From: Nymphaea colorata
Taxonomy: Eukaryota; Streptophyta; Magnoliopsida; Nymphaeales; Nymphaeaceae
Assembly: GCF_008831285.2 (NCBI RefSeq)
Contig: NW_022204507.1
Span: 1,364,001-1,428,000, forward strand
Length of the DNA stretch: 64,000 nucleotides
Direction of reading: 5' to 3'
The first letter of the stretch is position 1, and each line of letters opens with the position of its first letter. The position numbers and the translations under genes were made by a program. The notes beneath the pieces are model-generated. The model was not told the DNA's origin, ran no database searches, and saw only the letters and a list, made by a program, of their open reading frames with translations. This document shows positions 34,911-44,639 of this stretch, one piece after another.

Positions 34911-35233
34911 TGTTGAGACATGCTTAACTAATCCAACACCAGATGAGATAATCAGACGAAATAAAGGGGAAAAGAAAAGAGAGAGAGTGAAGAGGCAAGT
35001 GGGCATGAATCCGATGTTCATGAAAAATCAGAGTTGAATGAAAATACACTGTTGAAAATCTTTTCTTAAGAAAAATAAGTGTCACGTTGAGAACTGTAAA
35101 CATATAACAGAAAATCAAACTTGATACCAAAATACATGAAAAATTGGTATGAGAGAGAGGATGTAGGTCAAATAACCGAACCTCTATAATTTGTATCACC
35201 CACCTATCTTTCCTTTTCTCTCTTGCTCTATTA
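34911..35233 (+). mobile_element. Copia 5' LTR (third copia family)
   Basis: Starts TGTTGAGACATGC, a common copia LTR start, and ends right before a tRNA-iMet primer-binding site at 35234. It is about 323 bp. The last dinucleotide reads TA where CA is expected. It differs in sequence from the LTR families of elements 1 and 2. Confidence 0.75.
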
Positions 35234-35245
35234 TGGTATCAGAGC
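35234..35245 (+). other. Primer-binding site (initiator tRNA-Met type)
   Basis: TGGTATCAGAGC, complementary to the 3' end of plant initiator tRNA-Met, is the standard minus-strand priming site of Ty1/copia elements. It follows the LTR at 34911-35233 directly. Confidence 0.88.
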
Positions 35246-35375
35246 TTATTTTAAAAAAGACAAAGCTCATCCTGGTATTGCCTCACCAAATCCTTAGGAA
35301 ATTTTCCTTCTGCACGAGCCATTCCATTACTCGTCTTTCATTTTTTTGCTGCTGCTTGGTATTGGCGTGTGATCT

Positions 35376-35502
35376 CATGGCTGCCTCCTCAAGTTCTTCT
35401 TCTACCGGTTCTGGTGGTTCTCGCCCGTCGGCCCACACTGAATCAATGCTTCCTTCGCACTGGCTCCTACGAGCCTGCAGCATTTTCTTGGAGTATAGCT
35501 AA
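35376..35502 (+). pseudogene. Copia gag N-terminal stub
   Basis: After the primer-binding site and a leader of about 130 bases, a frame starts MAASSSSSSTGSGGSRPS, a serine/glycine-rich start like that of many plant copia gag proteins. It stops after 41 residues. The rest of the element is missing; X sequence resumes at 35525. Confidence 0.55.
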
Positions 35503-35524
35503 GGCGTCTTAGCAGATGACATAT

Positions 35525-36900
35525 ATGCAGAAGGAAAGAAACGGGCGGCAAGTGTGATATAGCTCACATCTTTGAAGGTATGCTTCATGCAAATTACCTC
35601 ATATGTCCGCAATGCTGTTTCTCATTCCCTTCATCCTGAACCTTGGAGGCAAAAGAAGGAAGAAAGCCATTGCTGCCTGCACCTCTAAGGCCTTGTTCCT
35701 AAGGCGGCCAGCTTCTTTTGGCTGTTTCTCCACCTTATGGTCTGAAGCCAGGGGTAGAGGCAGATGTAGGACTGTTTCGTGCATATTTATATTTATGAAA
35801 TAATTACATAGTGTTTTGTTTGCCTAACGAGTCCTAAAGCTTCAAAATTTAAAGTATTACTGCACTTCAGCGAAGGAATTTTTGGAATTTAAAGAGGAAA
35901 CATCTTCTCAGTTCATATGTACATGTACTTCTCCTGAGTTTCATTTTCCGTTGTTCCCTAGCAGAAGAAATTCGACTGCTCGCCACCAATTAGAGGCTTT
36001 TCATAGAAGATAATAAAGTTGCATCTTTGTGGACGTATCCATGGAGGCAGAGGTAAATCTATGGAGAAGCTTAATCATCATCAATGAGGGGCCCAAGGTA
36101 AATTCTCATCATTTATCTTGTAGTTCTAACACAGGCTCTCCTTTTTCTTTTACATAGATTTCTTACAATTATTTACTTATTTATATATGTTGTGCACCTT
36201 CAAAAATAAGAATTTCTATAATAGTGCCCCATATCCAAAAAATTCTGGCTCCACCACTGGTTGAACTGTTCTTTCTTCTGTTTAAAATGAGTAGCTTTTC
36301 ATCGATTATGTTGCTTTCAGTAGGAGAAAATTATGAACATTTAACTGAGTTCTTATTAAGCGCAATTCTCGGTTTGGCTCCTGACGTTGAATTCTTCACC
36401 AAAAATTGACGACATTCATTGTTAGGGTAGCCATTCTTTTCTTGCAATTAATTAAATGTCAAAGAAAGGCAGGAATGGAGCATAGAACGCTAAGGCAATT
36501 GAATAAAATTACTCAAAATGTCAACCACTAATCGTATTGGGCACGGTTATGTCATTCACAAGAGAAAAATAAGCCAGCACAGTCTCAGTCTTCCAAATGA
36601 AATAGAAATGTATATAGCTTCCTTCTAATTAATGTTTTCATTTTTTCATTATCATTGTTCCCAATTTTTTTTGCCAATTCTCTCCTTTCTTTCATTCCAG
36701 TTGTACAAACAACCACAGAATCACGGTCTTTCAATTGTTAATGGTTGTAAATGTCATGATGTATTTTTCTTCTAAAATGTTTGTTCTTGCTTGTTTGGTA
36801 ATGACTCTGTTTAGAAGAGTACTCTATTCTCCTAAAGAGAACAACTCATAAGAAAATGATCTTCTCCTAATTCATGGTAATTGAAAATATATGAATCCAT
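35525..36900 (+). repeat. Repeat X, copy C, second segment
   Basis: Similar to 7328-8745: CAGAAGGAAAGAAACGGGCGGC, the open stretch with TSKALFLRRPASFG (35603-35803; equivalent to 7467-7664), GGAGGCAGAGGTAAATC at about 36042, and CATTCATTGTTAGGGTAGCC. The frame around RRPASF and CRTVSCIFIF is kept in both copies, but the nucleotide sequences are too alike for this to show selection. Confidence 0.7.
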
Positions 36901-37273
36901 ACTGCCCTTTTCTTTCCAAATAAGCTCAAGCCAATCCTCGACGAACTGCTTGGGCCAAATTCAAGTTTTTAGAACTCGAGCCAAGTTTGAACTTCACAGT
37001 ATTTGGAAGTAATTGAGCAGGGTCTGATAGACAGCTTCACAGTTTAAGGCATATTTGGTCCAATTCAGACAATCTACCAAAAAAAAAAAGAAAAAAAGAA
37101 AATCCATAGACATTGGCAAACCCTCAGCAGTCATTAAGAAAATCTGTGCTTGTTGCCATAGGCGATAGTCACCACAAGAACACTCATTCTTGCCGATGGT
37201 GGATTGTCCATCCAGACATTCGAAGTGATGATTTTCCATCAATGTCTCACTAAGGAAGACGATGCTCACAGAG

Positions 37274-37276
<3 letters not shown>

Positions 37277-37326
<50 letters not shown>

Positions 37327-37327
37327 A
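37277..37327 (+). repeat. Compound (TA)n(GA)n microsatellite
   Basis: An uninterrupted TA run passes directly into a GA run. The same compound structure recurs at 58926-59000. Confidence 0.9.
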
Positions 37328-39237
37328 AGGGAGAGAAATAGGGTACCTGAACGAATGCTCACTCTTAGGTAATACAAAACTCTACAATATACATTAATTT
37401 TTTTTTGCATCTGCCAACCATTCACATCGAAAACGCCCTACACATTTTTAAATTGCTGTTCACTGATCACCTACTTTGTTTTCTTTGACGTGGAAGAAAA
37501 GATGTACATCTAAATGACTCCACTTCTTCAACATTCTCTGAGAGAGAGAGAGAGAGAGAGAGATTTGACAGGGGGAGAGAGTGAAAGTCTTTCAAAAAAT
37601 AAACCTATACCTGAAAGTATGACTATAAACCTGCATTCACATCGAAGCCACCCTACATTTTTTAGTGGTTCTTCATGCATTTTTTAATGGTTATCACTGA
37701 TGACATCTGTCCAACCATTTTATATATTTTTTTTCGGCATATATCTGTAATTTAATTTTGATTGTTTAGCTTTCTCGGCAATGCACATGCATTTAATTAG
37801 TCAGGTTTTAGAAATAATTGCTGAAAACCACTAGTTTCGATCAAATGGTTTTGTATGTCTATTGGTTGAACATTTTTTTTGTCCCATGGCATATTCCATC
37901 CGTCGACTTTTCTCCCATGTACCAAGTAAAAAAACTTTAACATATAATTTTTTGTGTTTGGATCGTTCTCCAAGAGTGTCCTCTTAATTTCCTCCCCCAG
38001 AGGATTAATATTTCATATTCACAAGAATGCACATTTAAGTTGTTTGGGTGGCAAAACTCATTTTTTGAGGTAAAAAATGTTTCTTCCTTATAAGACACTG
38101 TTTTGTAAGAGTTTGGATGATAAGAAGTGCAAGTTTTATGAAAAATTATTTTTGGAAGAAAATATTTTAACCAAATTAATTAAAAACGAAAAACTGTTTT
38201 GATTCTATATCCAAACATACAAATCTGTTTTGCAAAACTAATTAAAAAATAATTTTTAAAAAACTATTTTTCGTAGAACCTTTTTTTTGTAGTGCGCCAT
38301 TAAAACACGAGCACATCTGGACAGAACGACCTGAAATATTTCTGCAATCTTTCACAAAATTATAAAAAGTGGCTCGATTTTTGGCAAAATAGTAAATCAC
38401 CAGTCAACTCTTAAAAATGAAGAAACGTGCACTCAATTTTTGTGATGAAATTTCAATGAGTTGCTTCTGCATCGAAGTCACTAAAATTATAAGGAATAAT
38501 TTACACAGTTGCCCTTTTAATGAAAATTATCCATTTTATTTTTCTCTTCCTTTGTAGATAATTTAGATTGAGATGAGTAATTTTGTAAATTATCCCTTCA
38601 TTTTAATGGCTACCGCTGCTCCAGCTTCTTAAACCCATCAATAAATAAGTCACCGATTTTCCATTGGGCCCGTTCAGTGCCACGACAAATTCAATATTTG
38701 GGAGACAATGCCCTTGCAGTCCAGGATTTACCTTTTCCTCTTTAGGAATTAGGACTTCTCAAACACTTGAGCAGAAATGTCGTACCCACGCCCACGCCCG
38801 CACTCTACCTTGTCAATTATAGTCTGTAGATCCTTTGCGGCTTTGAAGGGTCATCTAAGCTGCATGGCACCGCCTCACTTTGGTGGGTGGGGAGGTCAGT
38901 GCAATAGACAACCTTAAATCCGATGCAAACAATCAGTCGAAGGAACGGAGCTTGGAGCCGGGGGGCGCACTTACTCTAATGGTGTACCTTTTGGGAACAA
39001 CGGATTAAGCCATTAAGTGTAGTCATTTTCCAGATGTTGCAGATGATAGTTGTTCTTATTTGACCCGAAGCCAATCGATCTAGCCACAAGCCAGTAGGAG
39101 AGAGCTCCAGCAGGCCTTGGAGGAACGAACCCACAAATGTGGCAAAATACGGGGATGACTTGTGGCTAGGGGTGAAAGAATGTAGTTGGTTTTCCGCAAA
39201 ATCTATTCAAAAAGGGGTCTCGCTGCATCACAAAATA

Positions 39238-39645
39238 CTGGATGCACAAGTAGATTCGATCGAACTCACTCATTGAAGCTCAACTCGAACTCGACTTATT
39301 TATAAACGAGTTGAGCTCGAGTTCAAATGTATGCTCAAAATGTTAAACGAGTCGAGTTCAAGTTGTAGAAACTCAACTTGGCTCGACTCTGCAATGAATA
39401 TTGAATTGTAATGAGAAAAAACAAATTGAACGAGTAAAAACTAAATGAGTTAGACAAGTTAAATGAAACATGACATGTTTAACATAAACAAGTTAAGTGA
39501 GTTGAGTTTGAGCCCAATGTTGTATCATCGAGTCGAGCTCGAGCTTGCTTTGGAGCTCGAGTCTGAGCTCGAGTTTTTTGAGTGAAGTCGAGCTTGGGAT
39601 GACCCAACTAGAGCTTGACTTGACTCATGCATGTGCAGCCCTGGG
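39238..39645. mobile_element. GAGCTCGAG-rich MITE (hAT-like)
   Basis: About 0.4 kb dense in GAGCTCGAG and CGAGTTGAGCTCGAG words, with imperfect inverted ends (CTGGATGCACAAG at the left; CAGGGCTGCACATG when the right end is reverse-complemented). Elements of this composition with GGGCTGCACA-like ends are common non-autonomous hAT-like elements in plants. No clear 8-bp target duplication was found. Confidence 0.45.
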
Positions 39646-39700
39646 TCCACTACATATTACAAATAACGAAACCCTATTCTTAGGTTATGAGATGAAACCA

Positions 39701-40235
39701 AGCCCTGCTCCGCCAAAGCCAAATTGAGCTTTAAACCAAAAAAAAAGGAGAAAACTGGAAAATCAATGGAATTTGGGAAATAGTTGCCTAATACACTGCG
39801 TCCAACTCGTTAATCATATGTGCATTGATATCAACTAATTTGAAAGTGATTTTTTTTTTGTATTGTAGACAAATTTAATCAAGATCAGAATATGCCCAAG
39901 GACAGATTGTGAGCCAAACAGAAAAATATACACCATGATCGAAAGACCAGAAAACCGGCTGTTCTATATATATATATATATATTCGTTTCAACATGCATG
40001 ATGGTCGATTGAGCAGAAAATTTCAACAACGTATTACGATCTTCCCCAATTTTTTGAAAAATTATGATAACAAATATTAAGAAAAATAACCTAGCAAATA
40101 GTAGAACTCAAATGTTCTTGTTGTTTTTCATTTAACTCATTAATATTTCATTTGTGTTTTTCTAAACAAAATCAATGATCGATCTCTCTCTCTCTCTTTC
40201 TCTCTTCCCCCACGACCCCCCTAAAAAAAAAATAC
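39701..40235 (+). repeat. Repeat X, copy C, third segment
   Basis: Similar to 8980-9530: GCCGAAGCCAAAT, AAACTGGAAAATCA, GGAATTTGGGAAATAGTT, ATGCATGATGGTCGAT and the CT-rich tract with TTCCCCCACGACCCCC. It includes a (TA)n tract at about 39965-39983. It is interrupted at 40235 by fragment D. Confidence 0.7.
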
Positions 40236-40243
40236 GAGCATCG

Positions 40244-40471
40244 TGCTCTTCTTCCATTCACATATTTATACTCTTTATGTAGATAATCAATTTTTTTTAC
40301 AGGCGTAAAAGAATATTTTCTGTTACAACAAAATCATGCCTTCAACCTTCTATAGAATTTCTCATGCATGTCAAGGAATACCACGATTCAATTTTACAGC
40401 TTTACAGTAGGTGAAAAAAAACAAAGTTAATATAACACAGCTTTAAGAATTCATTTTCATTTTCCATAACA
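40244..40471 (-). mobile_element. LTR of the copia element 1 family (fragment D)
   Basis: 228 bp, nearly the same as 31446-31672, with the same GATCCCAAG flank on the right. It sits at the left end of a transposed piece of X (40472-40678). Confidence 0.75.
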
Positions 40472-40678
40472 GATCCCAAGAGGTAGAAGGCCCTACTGTT
40501 CTTTCATTTGCTAAGTCATACTTTCTCCACTAAATCTTTTGAGAAGACAATGATGATGTTGATGATGGTGGAGTTGGCAACAACAAGCTCATGAGGAGGC
40601 CTGCGACACACTTTACCCCTTCTTCATATGCTCACCATCCCTGTTTCTGTAACTGAGAAGCGCTCTCTCTCTCTCTCA
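40472..40678 (+). repeat. Repeat X fragment D, transposed into copy C
   Basis: Near-copy of 31673-31883 (GATCCCAAGAGGTAGAAGGC, AACAACAAGCTCATGAGGAGG, CCCTTCTTCATATGC, (CT)n). Together with its LTR it interrupts X copy C. About 30 bp of host sequence (CTCTTCCCCCACGAC, CCCCTAA) is present on both sides, at 40201-40223 and 40691-40714. Confidence 0.7.
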
Positions 40679-42472
40679 TCTCTTTCTCTCGCTCTTCCCC
40701 CACGACACCCCTAACAAAAAATAAAATAAAATTCAATATTGGCTGTTCGTTAATAGGTGCACTGTTTGGGATGTCCACTGTACATGAGGATCCACCTTAC
40801 CAGTAAATGTTGCCATTGTCCCAAAGATATGCACAATGAGCTGGAATCAACAGATTAATTTGCACCATTTTGGGGATTTTGTTCAGCCTTGTTAGCGACC
40901 GACACCCACCACTTTTATTAATGACTTTTCAAAATATTTATATAAAAAACTTAACAACCTCAATATTAATTAGTTTTTAATAATTCACTATGGAAGTTTA
41001 ATATCCACCTAGGTGTTAATTTCCAATCCCACTACAAATTAAATAAACTAAACATGCCAAATTGTTTTGTTCAGACAAGAAGGAAGAGATGCTTCTATAT
41101 TTATTTGGGAAAAAATAAAAAGAATTAAGGGATGTACCGTTGTAGATGCATATTAATTATTAGTATATAGCTTATATTCTTCCTTTAAGCACCAAATTAG
41201 TTATATATCTTCAGGAATTTCTAGACTTAAATATTGCTCTTTTATTATTATGGCACCATATTAGAGTAAAACTAGGTAAGTGATTTACAGGTTCTTACGT
41301 AACTGATTATGTGTTTTTCACAAGGATAAACAATAGGATATATAGCAAAATATTAACAAAAAAATTTACAAGTATTTGTCTAAAATAGAAATAAACTCAG
41401 CAATATTTGCAATTATTTGCTGCATTAAGAATAAAATTCACATGAAATGGAGGTGCTTTGGGCGTTACTCTCTTTCACTAAAAAACGTGGGGAAACAACC
41501 TGCTCCCGACATGATAAAGGTAGGATGAGTACCCCCAGCAAGCTGCTGCTGCAACCAGATCCAAATGGGGGCACTAATTGGGACTTGTTATATATGCACT
41601 GTTTTAATATATTTTAAGATAGTATTTAATTAACTTTTTTATATGTTGCATTTTGAGAAAAATATGACTTTTAATTTATAATGCTGTTCGAAATTGCACA
41701 ATTCATTCAAGCAAATCGGCGATAAATCGTCTGCATCTGAAGTGGTTGCAAATCACAATTGTAGAATCATTTTTTTTTATGGAACATAATACCCCGCATA
41801 ATGTCTAGGAAGGAGAACTTAAATTAATTCATGTATTATTACACCGCAAACTACTCCATACATCAGATTCTGGTAGATCATTGACCGATTTTGGCATAAC
41901 AAGGCCATCTCAGGAATGCTCCAGCCACATTGTCAACCCTTTTATTTGCAATCACCTGAAAAGGGAAGATGGGGATGAGAACTTGGGAAAGTTTCCCAAA
42001 TAATGCATACTATTGACTTATTCCAGCTTATGTTAAGTAATTTGAAAGTCTTGTCTCACTACTACATGAAGCTGAGAGATTCAATATATGGTTTCAAGAA
42101 CAAATATGCACACAAAAACATTTAATAGTGAAAAGTACAACATTCATGAATATGAGAGAGAGTTTTGTCCGCCGCTTTGCGTATGTAACGAGCGTACGCT
42201 GGATGTGGACCATACTACAAATATGCACATTTTCTTTCACACCCAAACATTGCATATGCATATGCATGAGATCACAAATAGGTATGAAATAACAAATAAG
42301 TAGGAGATTATGTTTATGAGAAAACAAAACATTTATGAGATATGACTTAATGGACGGACCGATGGATATATGAGGTAACACTAAACATAAGTATGAGTTG
42401 ATCTTTATGAGATAATAAAACACATGTAAGATAATGAGATAATAGATGGATGTATCAGATAAGACTAAACAT
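40679..42472 (+). repeat. Repeat X, copy C, last segment
   Basis: Similar to 9500-10250 of copy A and to 48689-49135 and 49960-50552 of copy E (TGGGCGTTACTCTC, TAATTCATG, CATTGACCGATTTTGGCATAACAAGG, TGCATATGCATATGCATGAGAT). Relative to E it lacks about 0.8 kb at the join near 41870 (TACATCAGA directly followed by TTCTGGTAGATCA). Confidence 0.7.
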
Positions 42473-42620
42473 AAATATGAGATAATGCTTTTGTGAAAAT
42501 AAATTATTTATAAGATAATGAGATAATATATGGATGTTTGAGATAATGTTAAACTTAAGTATGAGATTATGTTTATGAGATAAAAAAGATATTTATGAGA
42601 TAATGAGAACGTTATGAGGA
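42298..42620 (+). repeat. 84-bp minisatellite rich in GAGATAATG
   Basis: AAACATAAGTATGAG-type starts occur at 42383, 42467 and 42551, giving an 84-bp period over about 3.5 units. Each unit contains TTTATGAGATAA and GATAATGAGATAATA. In X copy E the equivalent array breaks off after the second unit, at 50552, where the satellite starts. Confidence 0.8.
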
Positions 42621-43317
42621 GGACAAAAAAGCTTTTTTTTACTACTTAAAGGGGTATCTTAACCATAATGATATATATATACACTGATAAATTTTATCTT
42701 TACCGAATCCTAAAATTTTCTTTTTGTGGTCTTCCTTTTTCTCTGGGCATGTTTTGTCATTATTAAAAATGGCTTAAAAATTTCATACACAGGTAACCAG
42801 TTTCGCATAAATGTTAGTATGCATGCATGCAATAGTTATCATGTATATGGAATTATTGCAAATATGTTTTAGTTCCGCTTATTAATTAATTGTGGGTATT
42901 ATGTATTCTGGTATTATGTTTGTCCAAATTTAGTTGGTCATTTAGAAAATCTAGTAGGGTCATAGGAGGGAGAAGCTCTCCTAGTGTTTTTATTAGAGCT
43001 CCTTTCATGGGGTCTTTCGTTCCTCTCTTTCCCCTGTCTATGCTTCTAGGAGGCAATGCAACAATTGTGAGGAAGTAAGGCCCCCACCCTGGATGATGAT
43101 CCCAGAGATGCGAGTGGAGACCAAGAGGTGGTCCTTGATCCAGGGAACCGACAAGGAGGAGTCCAATGTCTCCAAGCAGGAGGCTTCAAGGGTAGGTGAT
43201 TGTGAAGGGGTTGTCTCACATACTCAACTTGAGAGCAGCTGCAATCAATGCGGCAATCCAACTCTCAAATATAGTAAAAGCTATCAATAGGCATGCGATG
43301 GAAACCTATGATGAACA
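42621..43317 (+). other. Unassigned; exon-like open stretches of unknown identity
   Basis: From about 42890 the composition is less AT-rich and short open stretches appear on + (42890-43078; 43093-43290, with GDCEGVVSHTQLESS; and 43196-43315, with LRAAAINAAIQLSNIVKAI). None matches a family I recognise. They end exactly where the LINE duplicate starts at 43318, so they may be the cut edge of a gene or of another element. Confidence 0.35.
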
Positions 43318-44563
43318 GCTGACCTCCCTTCTGTTGCACCCCCATCTTGGCCTCTTTCACCTTTTCAGGGATTCACTTTTTCTTCTTGCTACCTGGCCTC
43401 CTTTGGAACTTCTGTTGCGTCGCTCTCACCCCCGTCCCTTTGGTCCCCAGGCCCTTCTCCTCGTGCCATTACTTTTGTCTGGCTTCTTCTTGCTGGCCAC
43501 ATCAACACTTTTGACCACTTACATCACCTTGGCATCAGTTTAGCTAACCAGTGTCCCCTCTGTCTCACCACGGTTGAGTCTTGGGTCCACCTTTTTACTA
43601 CTTGCCATTTCTTTGTTAGTGTTTTTGCTTCTGCATGGCCTTCCCATGTTAGTAGCCTTCCAGACCCACCCTCCATTCACATTCTTTTCCTCTTTTCTCC
43701 TTCCCCCCACCTGTCTACTTCTTGGGGGCAAGTGTAGAGGTTGTGGCTCATTTCTTCTTGGTGGCACATTTGGGAGGAGCGCAACAACAGGGTCTTCAGG
43801 GGCACCTTCTCATTGCCAGATGTTGTGGCTTGTCTGGTGCAGGAGGATGTCCATTTTGCTATTCAGCTATAGCACCGTCCTCCGTCTGTGGCTGGGTGTC
43901 TGTGCTACAACATCCTTTTTTTATTTTTGTTTTACTATGCAATTGTCTTGTATATTCATCTTTTACTTATGTTTTTGTGGTTTATTCTTGTACTTAGGGG
44001 ACTTGTTGTCCCCAAATTTTGCTATGAATTCCCATTTTATCGGCTCTCTCTCTATTTGCTTCAATAGTCTATGTTTATGTTTGTTGGTATCGATCTAAAT
44101 TATCTGTTTGAAGCCATCCCAATTTCAAATTAGAAAGAACTGGCTTACTTGCTATAGAAGTAACATTTGTTTTGTTTTCAAAAGAAAAAGGAGACCTATA
44201 GCAGTAGAGGAATCACTACTGTAAAAACTTCTAGCAACGACTTCTACCATTGTCAATAACTCAACGAGTTCTTACCAATGATGTTATTGACAATGGCCTT
44301 GGGCCTAACAAAAGACTTTTCCCTGTGCTGTAAAGGGAAAGGGCAACCTTAGCTGTTCGCTAGGGCAAGAGTACTTGCCAATGAGTTTATTGGCAACTGC
44401 ATTATGACTATTCGCTATGGTAAAAGTCATTGCCAATAGCATATATTATAGTTGTGGTTTATACACAAGTGGGCTAGAGCCCAACTCTGCTCATGTCTTG
44501 TCCTGCTCGAGCTATTGTGCTTTAGAGGGTCAGTTCAAACTCCACTCAACAAACCAAGACCTA
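43318..44563 (+). repeat. Duplicate of the LINE 3' end plus CACTA-like flank
   Basis: Nearly identical to 29507-30757, from CTGACCTCCCTTCTGTTGCA to CCAAGACCTAGCTTGTG. It includes the zf-RVT domain (GHINTFDHLHHLGIS-like, NQCPLCLTTVESWVHLF), WHIWEERNNRVFRG, the 3' hairpin (43997-44013) and the CACTA-like fragment (44206-44563). Similarity extends about 500 bp past the LINE end, so this is a duplication of a chromosomal segment or a captured fragment, not a new LINE insertion. Confidence 0.88.
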
Positions 44564-44639
44564 GCTTGTGTGGCAATTATGTTGATGTCCGATCACAAAG
44601 AGTTGAATGAAAAGCACAAATAAAATTTTGCTCAAGATG

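Larger units (their letters stand above)
36901..39700. other. X copy C interior with insertions; no gene seen
   Basis: Short X anchors remain (37375-37460, matching 8870-8955; 37637-37670). Between them is sequence absent from copy A: a (TA)n(GA)n tract at about 37277-37327, a GA tract at 37541-37562, an AT-rich possible MITE at about 38040-38290, and the GAGCTCGAG-rich element at 39238-39645. Open stretches here (for example minus 36994-37425) are driven by simple repeats and not supported as genes. Confidence 0.45.

Noticed and set aside
36994-37425. 143-codon minus-strand open stretch with a hydrophobic segment
   Set aside because: The core is a translated (TA)n(GA)n microsatellite; no conserved domain or homologous frame in X copy A.
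38040-38290. AT-rich MITE with TTTTGCAAAAC-like inverted ends
   Set aside because: Inverted similarity is weak and A/T-driven; no target-site duplication could be found, so it is not listed as an element.
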